Source: DASWUD01 sp036401755 (GTDB lineage Bacteria > Pseudomonadota > Gammaproteobacteria > Thiohalomonadales > Thiohalomonadaceae). Taken from it: DNA of 15,807 bases. The stretch is taken from NCBI GenBank assembly GCA_036401755.1, contig DASWUD010000185.1:1-15807 (forward strand), given 5' to 3'. A model generated the notes under the pieces. The model did no database searches. It saw only the letters and a list, made by a program, of their open reading frames with translations, and was not told where the DNA came from. Shown one piece after another: positions 7,752 through 14,241 of this stretch. Position 1 is the first letter of the stretch, and each line of letters begins with the position of its first letter. Position numbers and translations under genes: made by a program.

Positions 7752-9035
7752 TCACTCGCCGCTGCGCATCAATGCGGCGAGAAAGGCCTGTAGTTCATCC
7801 TGGCGTACCGTCTCCTGCTCACGCTCCTCGCGCAGGTACTTGACGCCAATCGTGCTGTTCGCCACCTCCTCCTCACCGAGGATCAGGGCAACGTGGGCAC
7901 CGCTCTTGTCGGCGCGCTTGAACTGGCTCTTGAAGCTGCCACCGCCGCAGTGGTTCTCCAGGCGCAGTTGTGGCAGCGCGTCACGCAACTGCTCGGCGAG
8001 TACCAGCCCGGCCTGCTGCGCACCATCGCCGACCCGCACCAGATAGGCGTGGGGGCGATAGCGCTCCAGCGGGATGTGGGCATGCTCCAGCAGCGCGGTG
8101 AGACGCTCCAGCCCCATGGCAAAACCACAGGCCGCCGTCGGCTTGCCGCCCAGCTGTTCTACCAGACCATCGAAACGTCCGCCAGCACAGACCGTACCCT
8201 GAGCGCCAAGACGCTCCGTCACCCATTCGAACACGGTCTTGCTGTAGTAGTCGAGGCCGCGTACCAGACAGGGGTTGACCTCGTAACGCACCTGGGCGGC
8301 ATCGAGGCTGGCGCAGAGTGCCGCAAAATGGAGTCGTGACTCCTCATCCAGATGGTCGGTCAGCTTCGGGGCGGCGGCGATGATCTCGCGCAGCTCCGGA
8401 TTCTTGCTGTCGAGGATGCGCAGCGGATTGCTGTGCAGGCGGCGCTGGCTGTCCTCATCGAGCTGGTCGTGATGGACGCTGAAATAGCCCACCAGCTGCT
8501 CGCGGTAGGCGACCCGGCTTTCACTCGTGCCGAGCGAATTGATCTGCAGCGTCACGGCATCGGCCAAGCCCAGCAGCTTCCAGAGCCGCGCCGTCATGAT
8601 GATCAGCTCGGCGTCGATGTCGGGGCCGTTCAGGCCGAACACCTCGATGCCGATTTGGTGGAACTGGCGGTAGCGCCCCTTCTGCGGCCGTTCGTGACGG
8701 AACATCGGGCCACGGTACCAGAGCTTCTGCACTTGGTTGTGCAGCAGGCCGTTTTCGATGGCGGCGCGCACGCAGCCGGCGGTCCCCTCGGGACGCAGTG
8801 TCAGACTGTCGCCGTTGCGATCCTCGAAGGTGTACATCTCCTTCTCGACGATGTCCGTCACCTCGCCGATGGAGCGCTTGAACAGCTCGGTCTTCTCGAC
8901 GATCGGCATGCGGATCTCGTTGTAGCCGTAGGCCGACAACAGCTGGCGCACCGTATCCTCGATGAAGTGCCAGGTCGGCATGTGCTCGGGCAGAATGTCG
9001 TTCATGCCGCGCACCGCCTGGATATTACCGCTCAA
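7752..9035 (-). CDS. hisS: Histidyl-tRNA synthetase
   Basis: A 427-residue class II aminoacyl-tRNA synthetase (E. coli 424) that charges tRNA-His. Motifs in order: RPEGTAG (81-87), motif 2 MFRHERPQKGRYRQFHQ (from 111), the histidine-binding loop LVRGLDYY (257-264), AGGRFDGL (284-291), motif 3 GFAMGLERL (304-312), then the C-terminal anticodon-binding domain including GGGSFKSQFKRADKSGA. The start is TTG at 9033-9035: it gives the conserved N-terminus NIQAVRGMNDIL, and GGAGA lies 7 nt upstream. The first in-frame ATG would remove ten conserved residues and has no ribosome-binding site. The 162-bp gap to ispG is filled mainly by an inverted-repeat element. No T-box or histidine-rich leader was seen. 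Confidence 0.97.
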   Translation of the reverse strand: MSGNIQAVRGMNDILPEHMPTWHFIEDTVRQLLSAYGYNEIRMPIVEKTELFKRSIGEVTDIVEKEMYTFEDRNGDSLTLRPEGTAGCVRAAIENGLLHNQVQKLWYRGPMFRHERPQKGRYRQFHQIGIEVFGLNGPDIDAELIIMTARLWKLLGLADAVTLQINSLGTSESRVAYREQLVGYFSVHHDQLDEDSQRRLHSNPLRILDSKNPELREIIAAAPKLTDHLDEESRLHFAALCASLDAAQVRYEVNPCLVRGLDYYSKTVFEWVTERLGAQGTVCAGGRFDGLVEQLGGKPTAACGFAMGLERLTALLEHAHIPLERYRPHAYLVRVGDGAQQAGLVLAEQLRDALPQLRLENHCGGGSFKSQFKRADKSGAHVALILGEEEVANSTIGVKYLREEREQETVRQDELQAFLAALMRSGE

Positions 9036-9042
9036 TCTCTGA

Positions 9043-9047
9043 TCTCC
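9043..9047 (-). promoter_or_regulatory. Ribosome-binding site that fixes the TTG start of hisS
   Basis: GGAGA on the minus strand, 7 nt before TTG 9033-9035. The spacing is ideal and supports this rare start codon for an essential gene. Confidence 0.75.
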
Positions 9048-9066
9048 AAATCAAAACAAAACAAAT

Positions 9067-9201
9067 TAACCGCAAAGGACGCGAAGGACGCAAAGATCAA
9101 CAGGTGTAAGACAGCAACGCTGTCACAGACCTCTCCCAAAACTAGTCGCTACACAATTCATACTTATCATTCTTCGCGTCCTTTGCGTCCTTAGCGGTTA
9201 A
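9067..9201. repeat. 135-bp inverted-repeat element between ispG and hisS
   Basis: The left arm (9067-9096) begins TTAACCGCAAAGGACGCGAA. The right arm (9171-9201), read on the minus strand, begins TTTAACCGCTAAGGACGC and matches the left arm over about 30 positions with three mismatches. Each arm is itself made of a 9-nt unit of the form CGCRAAGGA (R is A or G in most copies) repeated about three times. The 74-bp spacer contains a perfect small hairpin, GACAGC-AAC-GCTGTC (9110-9124). The ispG TAA (9198-9200) lies inside the right arm. No coding capacity is seen. Similar GGACGC-rich palindromes occur in intergenic DNA of various proteobacteria (recall, not checked), so this is probably a member of a dispersed non-autonomous repeat family. 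Confidence 0.85.
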
Positions 9202-10283
9202 AGATTTTTACGTCGCGCCAGTTCGGCGCGGATCTGCCGCTCAAGCGTATCCACGAGGTTTTCATTGTCCACCTTGTGATCGGGCTTGCCGCCCAGATAG
9301 AGCAGGTTGGGCTGGCCGCCGGCCAGGCCGACATCGGCCTCGCGCGCTTCGCCCGGGCCGTTGACCACACAGCCGATCACCGCCACGTCGAGTGGCTCAA
9401 GCACATCCTCCAACCGCTGCTCCAGCGCATTCACTGTAGCGATCACATCGAAGTTCTGGCGCGAACAGGAGGGACAGGCGATCAAGTTGATCCCTTTGCT
9501 GCGCAGATGCAGGCTCTTGAGGATATCGAAGCCGACCTTGATCTCCTGCACCGGATCGGCGGCGAGCGAGACGCGAATGGTGTCGCCGATGCCGTCGGCG
9601 AGCAGCATGCCGAGGCCGATGGCCGATTTCACCGTGCCGGAGCGGAACCCGCCCGCCTCGGTGATGCCCAGATGCAGGGGCTGTTCGATCTGGCTGGCCA
9701 GTTTGCGATAGGCCGCCACCGTCAGGAAGATCTCGGAGGCCTTGAGGCTCACCTTGAAGTTCTGGAAATCGAGCTTATCGAGAATGTCGATATGGCGCAG
9801 CGCCGATTCAACCAGCGCCTCGGCGGTCGGTTCGCCATATTTCTTCTGCAGATCCTTTTCCAGCGAGCCGGCATTGACGCCGATGCGGATCGGCACATTC
9901 TTGTCGCGTGCTGCATCGACCACTGTGCGCACCCGATCCTCCTTGCCGATGTTGCCCGGATTGATGCGCAGGCAATCGACACCGAGCTCCAGCACGCGCA
10001 GGGCGATCTTGTAATCGAAGTGGATGTCGCTGATGAGGGGTACTGTCACCTGTTGGCGGATCTCGCCGAATGCTTCGGCCGCCTCCATGCTAGGCACCGA
10101 CACACGCACGATGTCGGCGCCGGCCATCTCCAGCGCACGGATCTGCGCCACCGTTGCCGCCACATCGCAGGTTTCGGTGTTGGTCATGCTCTGCACGGAG
10201 ATGGGGGCATCGCCGCCGACCGCGACGTTGCCGACCATGATTTTGCGCGATTTGCGCCGCACGATGGGCGATGGGTTATGCAT
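9198..10283 (-). CDS. ispG: (E)-4-hydroxy-3-methylbut-2-enyl-diphosphate synthase (flavodoxin)
   Basis: A 361-residue [4Fe-4S] enzyme of the non-mevalonate (MEP) isoprenoid pathway that converts cyclic MEcPP to HMBPP. The N-terminal TIM-barrel begins with VQSMTNTETCDV. The cluster ligands are C270 and C273 in ACPSCSRQ, C305 in VIGCVVNGPGE, and E312. It is the two-domain form of normal bacterial length, without the plant-type insert. Its iron-sulfur cluster would be supplied by the Isc system encoded upstream in the same strand run. The ATG at 10281-10283 follows the rodZ stop by 5 bp, with AGGTAA as a modest ribosome-binding site. The stop codon is part of the adjacent inverted repeat. Confidence 0.97.
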   Translation of the reverse strand: MHNPSPIVRRKSRKIMVGNVAVGGDAPISVQSMTNTETCDVAATVAQIRALEMAGADIVRVSVPSMEAAEAFGEIRQQVTVPLISDIHFDYKIALRVLELGVDCLRINPGNIGKEDRVRTVVDAARDKNVPIRIGVNAGSLEKDLQKKYGEPTAEALVESALRHIDILDKLDFQNFKVSLKASEIFLTVAAYRKLASQIEQPLHLGITEAGGFRSGTVKSAIGLGMLLADGIGDTIRVSLAADPVQEIKVGFDILKSLHLRSKGINLIACPSCSRQNFDVIATVNALEQRLEDVLEPLDVAVIGCVVNGPGEAREADVGLAGGQPNLLYLGGKPDHKVDNENLVDTLERQIRAELARRKNL

Positions 10284-10288
10284 ACCGG

Positions 10289-11386
10289 TTACCTGTCGAG
10301 GAGACGGTTATCCGCGTTGGCACCGACCCGGAAACGGGCCAGATCGCCACGCTGGTAGGGGGCGTGTGAGAACAGGGTACCGTTGTAGTAGACCAGCACA
10401 CCCGGCGCATACCCCAGGAAGACCTTGAAGGGGGCCACCCCGCGCAACTCCAAACGGCGGCCCGGTTTGACCACCTCATAGACCAACACCCGCCCCTTGG
10501 CATCCTCCACCTGGGTCCAGCTGGCCGCCTGATACTCCAACACCAGCCGCGCCTGTGGCGTCGACACGGGGAGCGGTTCGTTTGTCACGGCCGGTTGCTG
10601 CGGCGGCGGTTTGACACTCTCAGCCGCCGGGGTTGCTGTGGAGACTGCAGGTGCTGCCGGGGTGGTAGGCGCACTCGCACTGGGCTGAGGTGCGACCGGC
10701 TGAGGTGCGACCGGCTGAGGCGTGACCGGCTGGGGGGTGACGGGTTGCGGCGCGACGGGCTGGGGTGCGGTGGCGAGCGGCTGAACAGGGGCCACCTCCT
10801 GCATCCCGGGAGCGCTTGGATCGCTGCCAGTCCCCTCCCCAGCAGTACCCGGCGCAGCCTCTTCGACTGGCGTATAGTCCTGAAGCGGCATCGGTTCCGG
10901 GAGATCGGCCTTCACCTCCAGTTCCGCGCCGTCATCCCTTGGTGGTTCAAACGAAATGAAGTCGAAACGCTGGTTGACCCACCAGGCGGAGAAGAGCAGC
11001 ACCAGCACGGCCACCAGTGCATACGTAATGAGGCGGAATTTCGGATCGCGGCTGGAGACCATCGGCATCCCGCTGCGATCGGTTGGGCGAATGAGGGAGG
11101 GAGCCACCTGCTCATTGAGATATTCGTTGACCAGCTGATCGGCCGGCAACGCCAGAAGCCGGGCATAAGCCCGCAGATAGCCGCTGATGTAGGTCGCAGG
11201 CGGTAACTGGCTGCGCTCTCCCGCCTCCAATGCGCCAATCAGTTTTTCATGCAACCTCAGCTCGCGCGCTACGTCATCGCGGCTCAACCCCAGAGCTTCG
11301 CGCGCTACGCGCAGCTTATCCCCCGCTGCCACCGACGGCGGGAGTGCTGTGTTCGGCTCGTGTTCTGTAACTGTTTCCTGACTCAT
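10289..11386 (-). CDS. rodZ: Cytoskeleton/cell-shape protein RodZ
   Basis: A 365-residue bitopic inner-membrane protein. In order: a cytoplasmic helix-turn-helix Xre-like domain (about 22-85, KLRVAREALGLSRDDVARE) that in E. coli binds MreB; one transmembrane helix (about 119-137, LITYALVAVLVLLFSAWWV); a long proline-rich periplasmic linker (about 190-275) with tandem QPVAP/QPVTP units; and a C-terminal beta domain of the DUF4115 type (about 283-355). RodZ links MreB to the wall-synthesis machinery and sets rod shape. It overlaps pilW by 4 bp (ATGA) and has no clear ribosome-binding site, so it is probably translationally coupled. The place before ispG is conserved in gammaproteobacteria. Confidence 0.93.
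   Translation of the reverse strand: MSQETVTEHEPNTALPPSVAAGDKLRVAREALGLSRDDVARELRLHEKLIGALEAGERSQLPPATYISGYLRAYARLLALPADQLVNEYLNEQVAPSLIRPTDRSGMPMVSSRDPKFRLITYALVAVLVLLFSAWWVNQRFDFISFEPPRDDGAELEVKADLPEPMPLQDYTPVEEAAPGTAGEGTGSDPSAPGMQEVAPVQPLATAPQPVAPQPVTPQPVTPQPVAPQPVAPQPSASAPTTPAAPAVSTATPAAESVKPPPQQPAVTNEPLPVSTPQARLVLEYQAASWTQVEDAKGRVLVYEVVKPGRRLELRGVAPFKVFLGYAPGVLVYYNGTLFSHAPYQRGDLARFRVGANADNRLLDR
10683..10772. repeat. Tandem 15-bp coding repeat in rodZ linker
   Basis: About six 15-bp units. The first two (10683-10697 and 10698-10712) are identical (GGCTGAGGTGCGACC), the third differs at two positions and the rest diverge further. On the coding strand each encodes a QPVAP or QPVTP pentapeptide. 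The period is in frame, so gain or loss of units would change only linker length. Confidence 0.85.
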
Positions 11387-12135
11387 GGTTTCATCGACTG
11401 GAGATAGAGGCGTGTCTCTTCCGCGTTGGGGAAGTTGTTCCTGAGCAGCATGCCATAACTGGCGAGTGCATCTTTGTTACCCAGAATACGTTCGGTGCGA
11501 ATGCCTAGCCAGAGAGTCTCTGGTGTATGGCGCTCGATCTCGAGGTAGCGTTGCAGATAGGCTCGTGTGGAGAGGTAGTTGGCCTGCTGGAAACTGAGGC
11601 GCGCCATGCCCAGCAGCGACTTCGGCCGCCGCGCATCCTGCGCGAGCACCTTGCGCAAATACCCATCCGCCTTTTTCAGATCCGGCTTTTCCAGCAGACA
11701 GATGCCGAGATTTTCCAGGGTATCGAGGCGGCCGCGGTAGACAGGGTCATCCAGCGCCTCGAGAAATTGCTCTTCGGCATCATCGTATCTCTTGCGGCTA
11801 CAGAGAAACACGCCGTAATTGTTGTTCAGGGCAGCATCATTATCGGCCAGATGCACCGCACGACGATAATATTTGTCTGCCTCGTCAAAACGTCCAACGC
11901 GGTTGTAAAGCTCGGCCAGATAATGGTTGGCATTGACGTTGTCGTCATCAAATTCGAGGGCGTGCTTGAGCTTCTCCATCGCCACCTCGTATTGTCCACT
12001 GAGCATGTATTGCAGACCGAGCTCGGCATTGGCCTCAGCCGCCTGCTTGGGATTGACCTTGTCATTCGTGGGCGATGTGGTACAGCCCGCCAGCAGCAGG
12101 CCCGCCACGAAACAAACAGCAATACGAAATCTCAT
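11383..12135 (-). CDS. pilW: Type IV pilus biogenesis pilotin PilW/PilF (TPR lipoprotein)
   Basis: A 250-residue lipoprotein. The signal peptide ends in lipobox LAGC, with the lipidated cysteine at residue 18, followed by about six TPR units: AELGLQYMLSGQYEVAMEKL, NHYLAELYNRVGRFDEADKY, LNNNYGVFLCSRKRYDDAEE, LENLGICLLEKPDLKKADGY, LGMARLSFQQANYLSTRAYL and a last degenerate one. The pattern NNYGVFLC in TPR 3 is characteristic of the PilF/PilW family, which helps PilQ secretin reach and assemble in the outer membrane. It overlaps rlmN (upstream) and rodZ (downstream) by 4 bp each. The same rlmN-pilF-rodZ-ispG order is known in Pseudomonas. It implies type IV pili, whose other genes are not in this window. 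Confidence 0.92.
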   Translation of the reverse strand: MRFRIAVCFVAGLLLAGCTTSPTNDKVNPKQAAEANAELGLQYMLSGQYEVAMEKLKHALEFDDDNVNANHYLAELYNRVGRFDEADKYYRRAVHLADNDAALNNNYGVFLCSRKRYDDAEEQFLEALDDPVYRGRLDTLENLGICLLEKPDLKKADGYLRKVLAQDARRPKSLLGMARLSFQQANYLSTRAYLQRYLEIERHTPETLWLGIRTERILGNKDALASYGMLLRNNFPNAEETRLYLQSMKP

Positions 12136-13241
12136 TGTCCCATCCTCTCTTCCTTGATCAGGAAGCGCACGCTGCGCTGTGTGCGGTCCTGAACCTGGCC
12201 TACCAGTTGGCCGCAGGCGGCAGCGATATCATCACCGCGCGTCTTGCGGGTGACGGTGACGATGCCTGCGTCGTTCAATATGGCGATAAACCGTTCGATC
12301 GCGGTCGCGCTGGAGCATTGATAGGGCGCGCCGGGGAACGGATTGAACGGGATCAGATTGACCTTGGACGGCACACCGCGTAGCACCTTCACCAGCTCGC
12401 GCGCCTGCTCGATTGAATCGTTGACACCGGCCAGCATCACGTACTCGATGGTGACGCGGCGGCGCGTCGCTTCATTGGCGTAGCGCTTGCACGCCGCCAT
12501 CAACTCCTTGATGGGGTACTTGCGGTTGATCGGTACCAGCACATCGCGCAGCGCATCGTTGGGTGCGTGCAGCGAGATGGCGAGGCTGACATCGGTGACA
12601 TCGCGCATGGCGTCGATGCCCGGTACCACGCCGGCGGTGCTGAGGGTGACGCGCCGTTTGGAAATGCCGAAGGCGAAGTCGTCCTGCATTACCTCGATGG
12701 CGGTCATCACGTTGTCGAAATTGAGTAAAGGCTCGCCCATCCCCATCAACACCACGTTGGTGATGACGCGCTCGCCCTTGTTGTCGGGAATGCCCAGCAG
12801 GCGGCTGGCCAGCGCCACCTGGCCGACGATCTCGGCGGCGCTCAGGTTGCGGTTGAAGCCCTGCCGGGCGGTGGAGCAGAAACTGCAGGCCAGCGTGCAG
12901 CCCACCTGCGAGGAGACGCAGAGGGTGCCGCGCTCGCCATCGGGGATGAAGACCATCTCGACGCTGTTGTCACCGTCGAGACGGACCATCCACTTGCGGG
13001 TGCCATCGCGCGACGGCTGATCCCCCACCACCTCGGGGAGGCGCACCTCCGCCACCTCGGCGAGGCGCGCGCGCAGCGCCTTGCCCAGGTTGGTCATTTG
13101 CTCGAAATCGCTCACCCCGTAGTGGTAGATCCACTTCATCACCTGGGTGGCGCGGAAGGCCTTTTCGCCCAATTGAGCGAAGAAGGCTTCCATGCCCGTG
13201 CGATCGAGTCCCAGCAGGTTGGTCTTGGTGGTATCAGCCAT
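12132..13241 (-). CDS. rlmN: Dual-specificity 23S rRNA/tRNA adenine-C2 methyltransferase RlmN
   Basis: A 369-residue radical-SAM enzyme that methylates C2 of A2503 in 23S rRNA and of A37 in several tRNAs. The [4Fe-4S] cluster motif is C115-x3-C119-x2-C122 in GCTLACSFCSTARQGFNRN. The C-terminal cysteine that carries the transient methyl group is C343 in IAAACGQL. Other family signatures are VLMGMGEPLLNFDNV and YVMLAGVNDS. The length is close to the E. coli protein. The C-terminal TGA overlaps the pilW ATG (ATGA). It begins 36 bp after ndk with GGGAG upstream of the ATG, so ndk-rlmN-pilW-rodZ are likely one transcript. Confidence 0.97.
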   Translation of the reverse strand: MADTTKTNLLGLDRTGMEAFFAQLGEKAFRATQVMKWIYHYGVSDFEQMTNLGKALRARLAEVAEVRLPEVVGDQPSRDGTRKWMVRLDGDNSVEMVFIPDGERGTLCVSSQVGCTLACSFCSTARQGFNRNLSAAEIVGQVALASRLLGIPDNKGERVITNVVLMGMGEPLLNFDNVMTAIEVMQDDFAFGISKRRVTLSTAGVVPGIDAMRDVTDVSLAISLHAPNDALRDVLVPINRKYPIKELMAACKRYANEATRRRVTIEYVMLAGVNDSIEQARELVKVLRGVPSKVNLIPFNPFPGAPYQCSSATAIERFIAILNDAGIVTVTRKTRGDDIAAACGQLVGQVQDRTQRSVRFLIKEERMGQ

Positions 13242-13277
13242 TGGCCGTTTGACTCCCGCCCGTTTCGTCAGTTCAGC

Positions 13278-13709
13278 TCAGCGGGTGCGCGGGCAGAGTT
13301 CGGTGGCAGAGAAGAAGTAGGCGATTTCGATCGCGGCGTTCTCCAGGCTGTCGGAACCGTGCACGGCGTTTTCGTCGATGGAGACGGCGAAATCGGCGCG
13401 GATGGTGCCCTTGGCAGCATCCTTGGGATTGGTGGCGCCCATGATTTCACGGTTTTTGGCCACGGCGCTCTCGCCTTCCAGCACCTGGATCATCACCGGG
13501 CCGGAGGTCATGAAGGAGACCAGGTCCTTGAAGAAGGGACGCGCCTTGTGCACGGCATAGAAGCCTTCTGCCTCGGTCTGGGAGAGGTGCTTCATCTTGG
13601 CGGCGACGATCTTGAGGCCGGCCTTCTCGAAGCGGGTGTAGATTTCACCGATGACGTTCTTGGCGACAGCATCGGGCTTGATGATGGAAATGGTACGTTC
13701 GATTGCCAT
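13278..13709 (-). CDS. ndk: Nucleoside diphosphate kinase
   Basis: A 143-residue enzyme, the same length as E. coli Ndk, that balances NTP and dNTP pools by phosphate transfer through an active-site histidine. That histidine is in NAVHGSDS, the family signature. The N-terminus AIERTISIIKPDAVAKN and the region GATNPKDAAKGTIRADF are also diagnostic. The ATG at 13707-13709 is preferred over longer upstream frames because it gives the exact conserved N-terminus and because the upstream region contains a good -10 promoter box. A GGAG-type site precedes it. Confidence 0.97.
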   Translation of the reverse strand: MAIERTISIIKPDAVAKNVIGEIYTRFEKAGLKIVAAKMKHLSQTEAEGFYAVHKARPFFKDLVSFMTSGPVMIQVLEGESAVAKNREIMGATNPKDAAKGTIRADFAVSIDENAVHGSDSLENAAIEIAYFFSATELCPRTR

Positions 13710-13758
13710 GAAAGTCTCCGTAGGGGGGTCAAAAAAACCAGGGCCTGAATAGGCGAAA

Positions 13759-13776
13759 CCCGCGATTATACGCGGG
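13759..13776 (-). promoter_or_regulatory. Candidate ndk promoter: perfect -10 box inside a GC palindrome
   Basis: On the minus strand a consensus TATAAT (13765-13770) is framed exactly by CCCGCG and CGCGGG, about 56 bp before the ndk start. The -35 region is weak (TGGAAT at 17-bp spacing). The palindrome could be an operator overlapping the promoter, or a hairpin at the end of the iscX transcript. The T-run after it is too short for a good terminator. Confidence 0.5.
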
Positions 13777-13815
13777 CTTAGCACACCATTCCAGCAATCC
13801 GGTTGAGGTTGAGAC

Positions 13816-14010
13816 CTACTCCCGCTCCTCGATCCACAGTCCCTGAATCGCCTCCAGGATCTTTTCGTTGGAATGGTTGGGATCGTCATCGAAACCCTCC
13901 AGTTCGCACACCCAATCGTGCAGGTCGGTAAAGCGCACATAGCGCGGGTCCACCTCGGGGTGGGCCTCATCGAGGCCAATGGCGATCTCTTGTACGTCGG
14001 TCCATTTCAT
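13816..14010 (-). CDS. iscX: Iron-sulfur cluster assembly protein IscX
   Basis: A 64-residue acidic protein (E. coli IscX has 66). Conserved features seen: KWTD at the N-terminus, the central VRFTDLHDWVCELEGFDDDP block and NEKILEAIQGLW at the C-terminus. IscX binds IscS and iron and modulates the rate of cluster assembly, and is normally the last gene of the isc operon right after fdx. Here it is separated from fdx by 226 bp, most of it a MITE-like element. GAGGGG lies about 9 nt before the ATG. The protein looks intact. Confidence 0.95.
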   Translation of the reverse strand: MKWTDVQEIAIGLDEAHPEVDPRYVRFTDLHDWVCELEGFDDDPNHSNEKILEAIQGLWIEERE

Positions 14011-14042
14011 TCGACTATTCCCCTCTTTGTATCTACAGCGAG

Positions 14043-14241
14043 ACTGAAAAAGTCTCCGGTGGATGCCAGACCAGGCGCAAAACGGCTCATCCCCTAACGG
14101 GGACCAGAAAGCGGAGTTTGCGCAAGGATGCGCTTATGTCGCGAAGCCCAAGGATGGGCGAGAGCGACAACTCCAATCAAGTAAATGAGCATTTTGAGCC
14201 GTTTTGCAACGCAGTATGGCGCCACCCGAGGCTTTTTCAGT
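14043..14241. mobile_element. 199-bp MITE-like inverted-repeat element with structured core, between fdx and iscX
   Basis: Terminal inverted repeats of about 47 bp: 14043-14089 against 14195-14241. They begin with an identical ACTGAAAAAG and end with an identical GCAAAACGGCTCA; the middle is imperfect. The interior folds on itself. P1 is GGAGTT (14113-14118) with AACTCC (14169-14174). P2 is GCGC-AAGGAT-GCGC (14120-14133). P3 is GTCGC (14138-14142) with GCGAC (14164-14168), enclosing GCCC-AAGGAT-GGGC (14146-14159) across a GA-rich internal loop. Another small hairpin, CCCC-TAAC-GGGG, is at 14091-14102. There is no coding capacity and no transposase, so it would be mobilised in trans. No clear target duplication is visible. 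The fdx TGA (14237-14239) lies within its right terminal repeat. Confidence 0.8.

Noticed and set aside
8352..9194. Long plus-strand open frame (280 codons) opposite hisS, running into the intergenic repeat
   Set aside because: Shadow of hisS; the C-terminal part is translated repeat DNA and no family features are seen.
9036..9197. T-box or histidine leader-peptide attenuator for hisS
   Set aside because: No His-codon run, no T-box sequence and no terminator with a T-run; the region is explained by the inverted-repeat element.
9067..9201. CRISPR-like array, suggested by repeated AAGGACGC units
   Set aside because: The units are 9 nt, contiguous and in inverted arms. There are no unique spacers of regular length and no cas genes.
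9276..10358. Long plus-strand open frame (360 codons) opposite ispG
   Set aside because: It mirrors the ispG frame, its protein has low complexity and no recognisable domain, and ispG is complete with all cluster ligands. It is a shadow of GC-rich coding bias.
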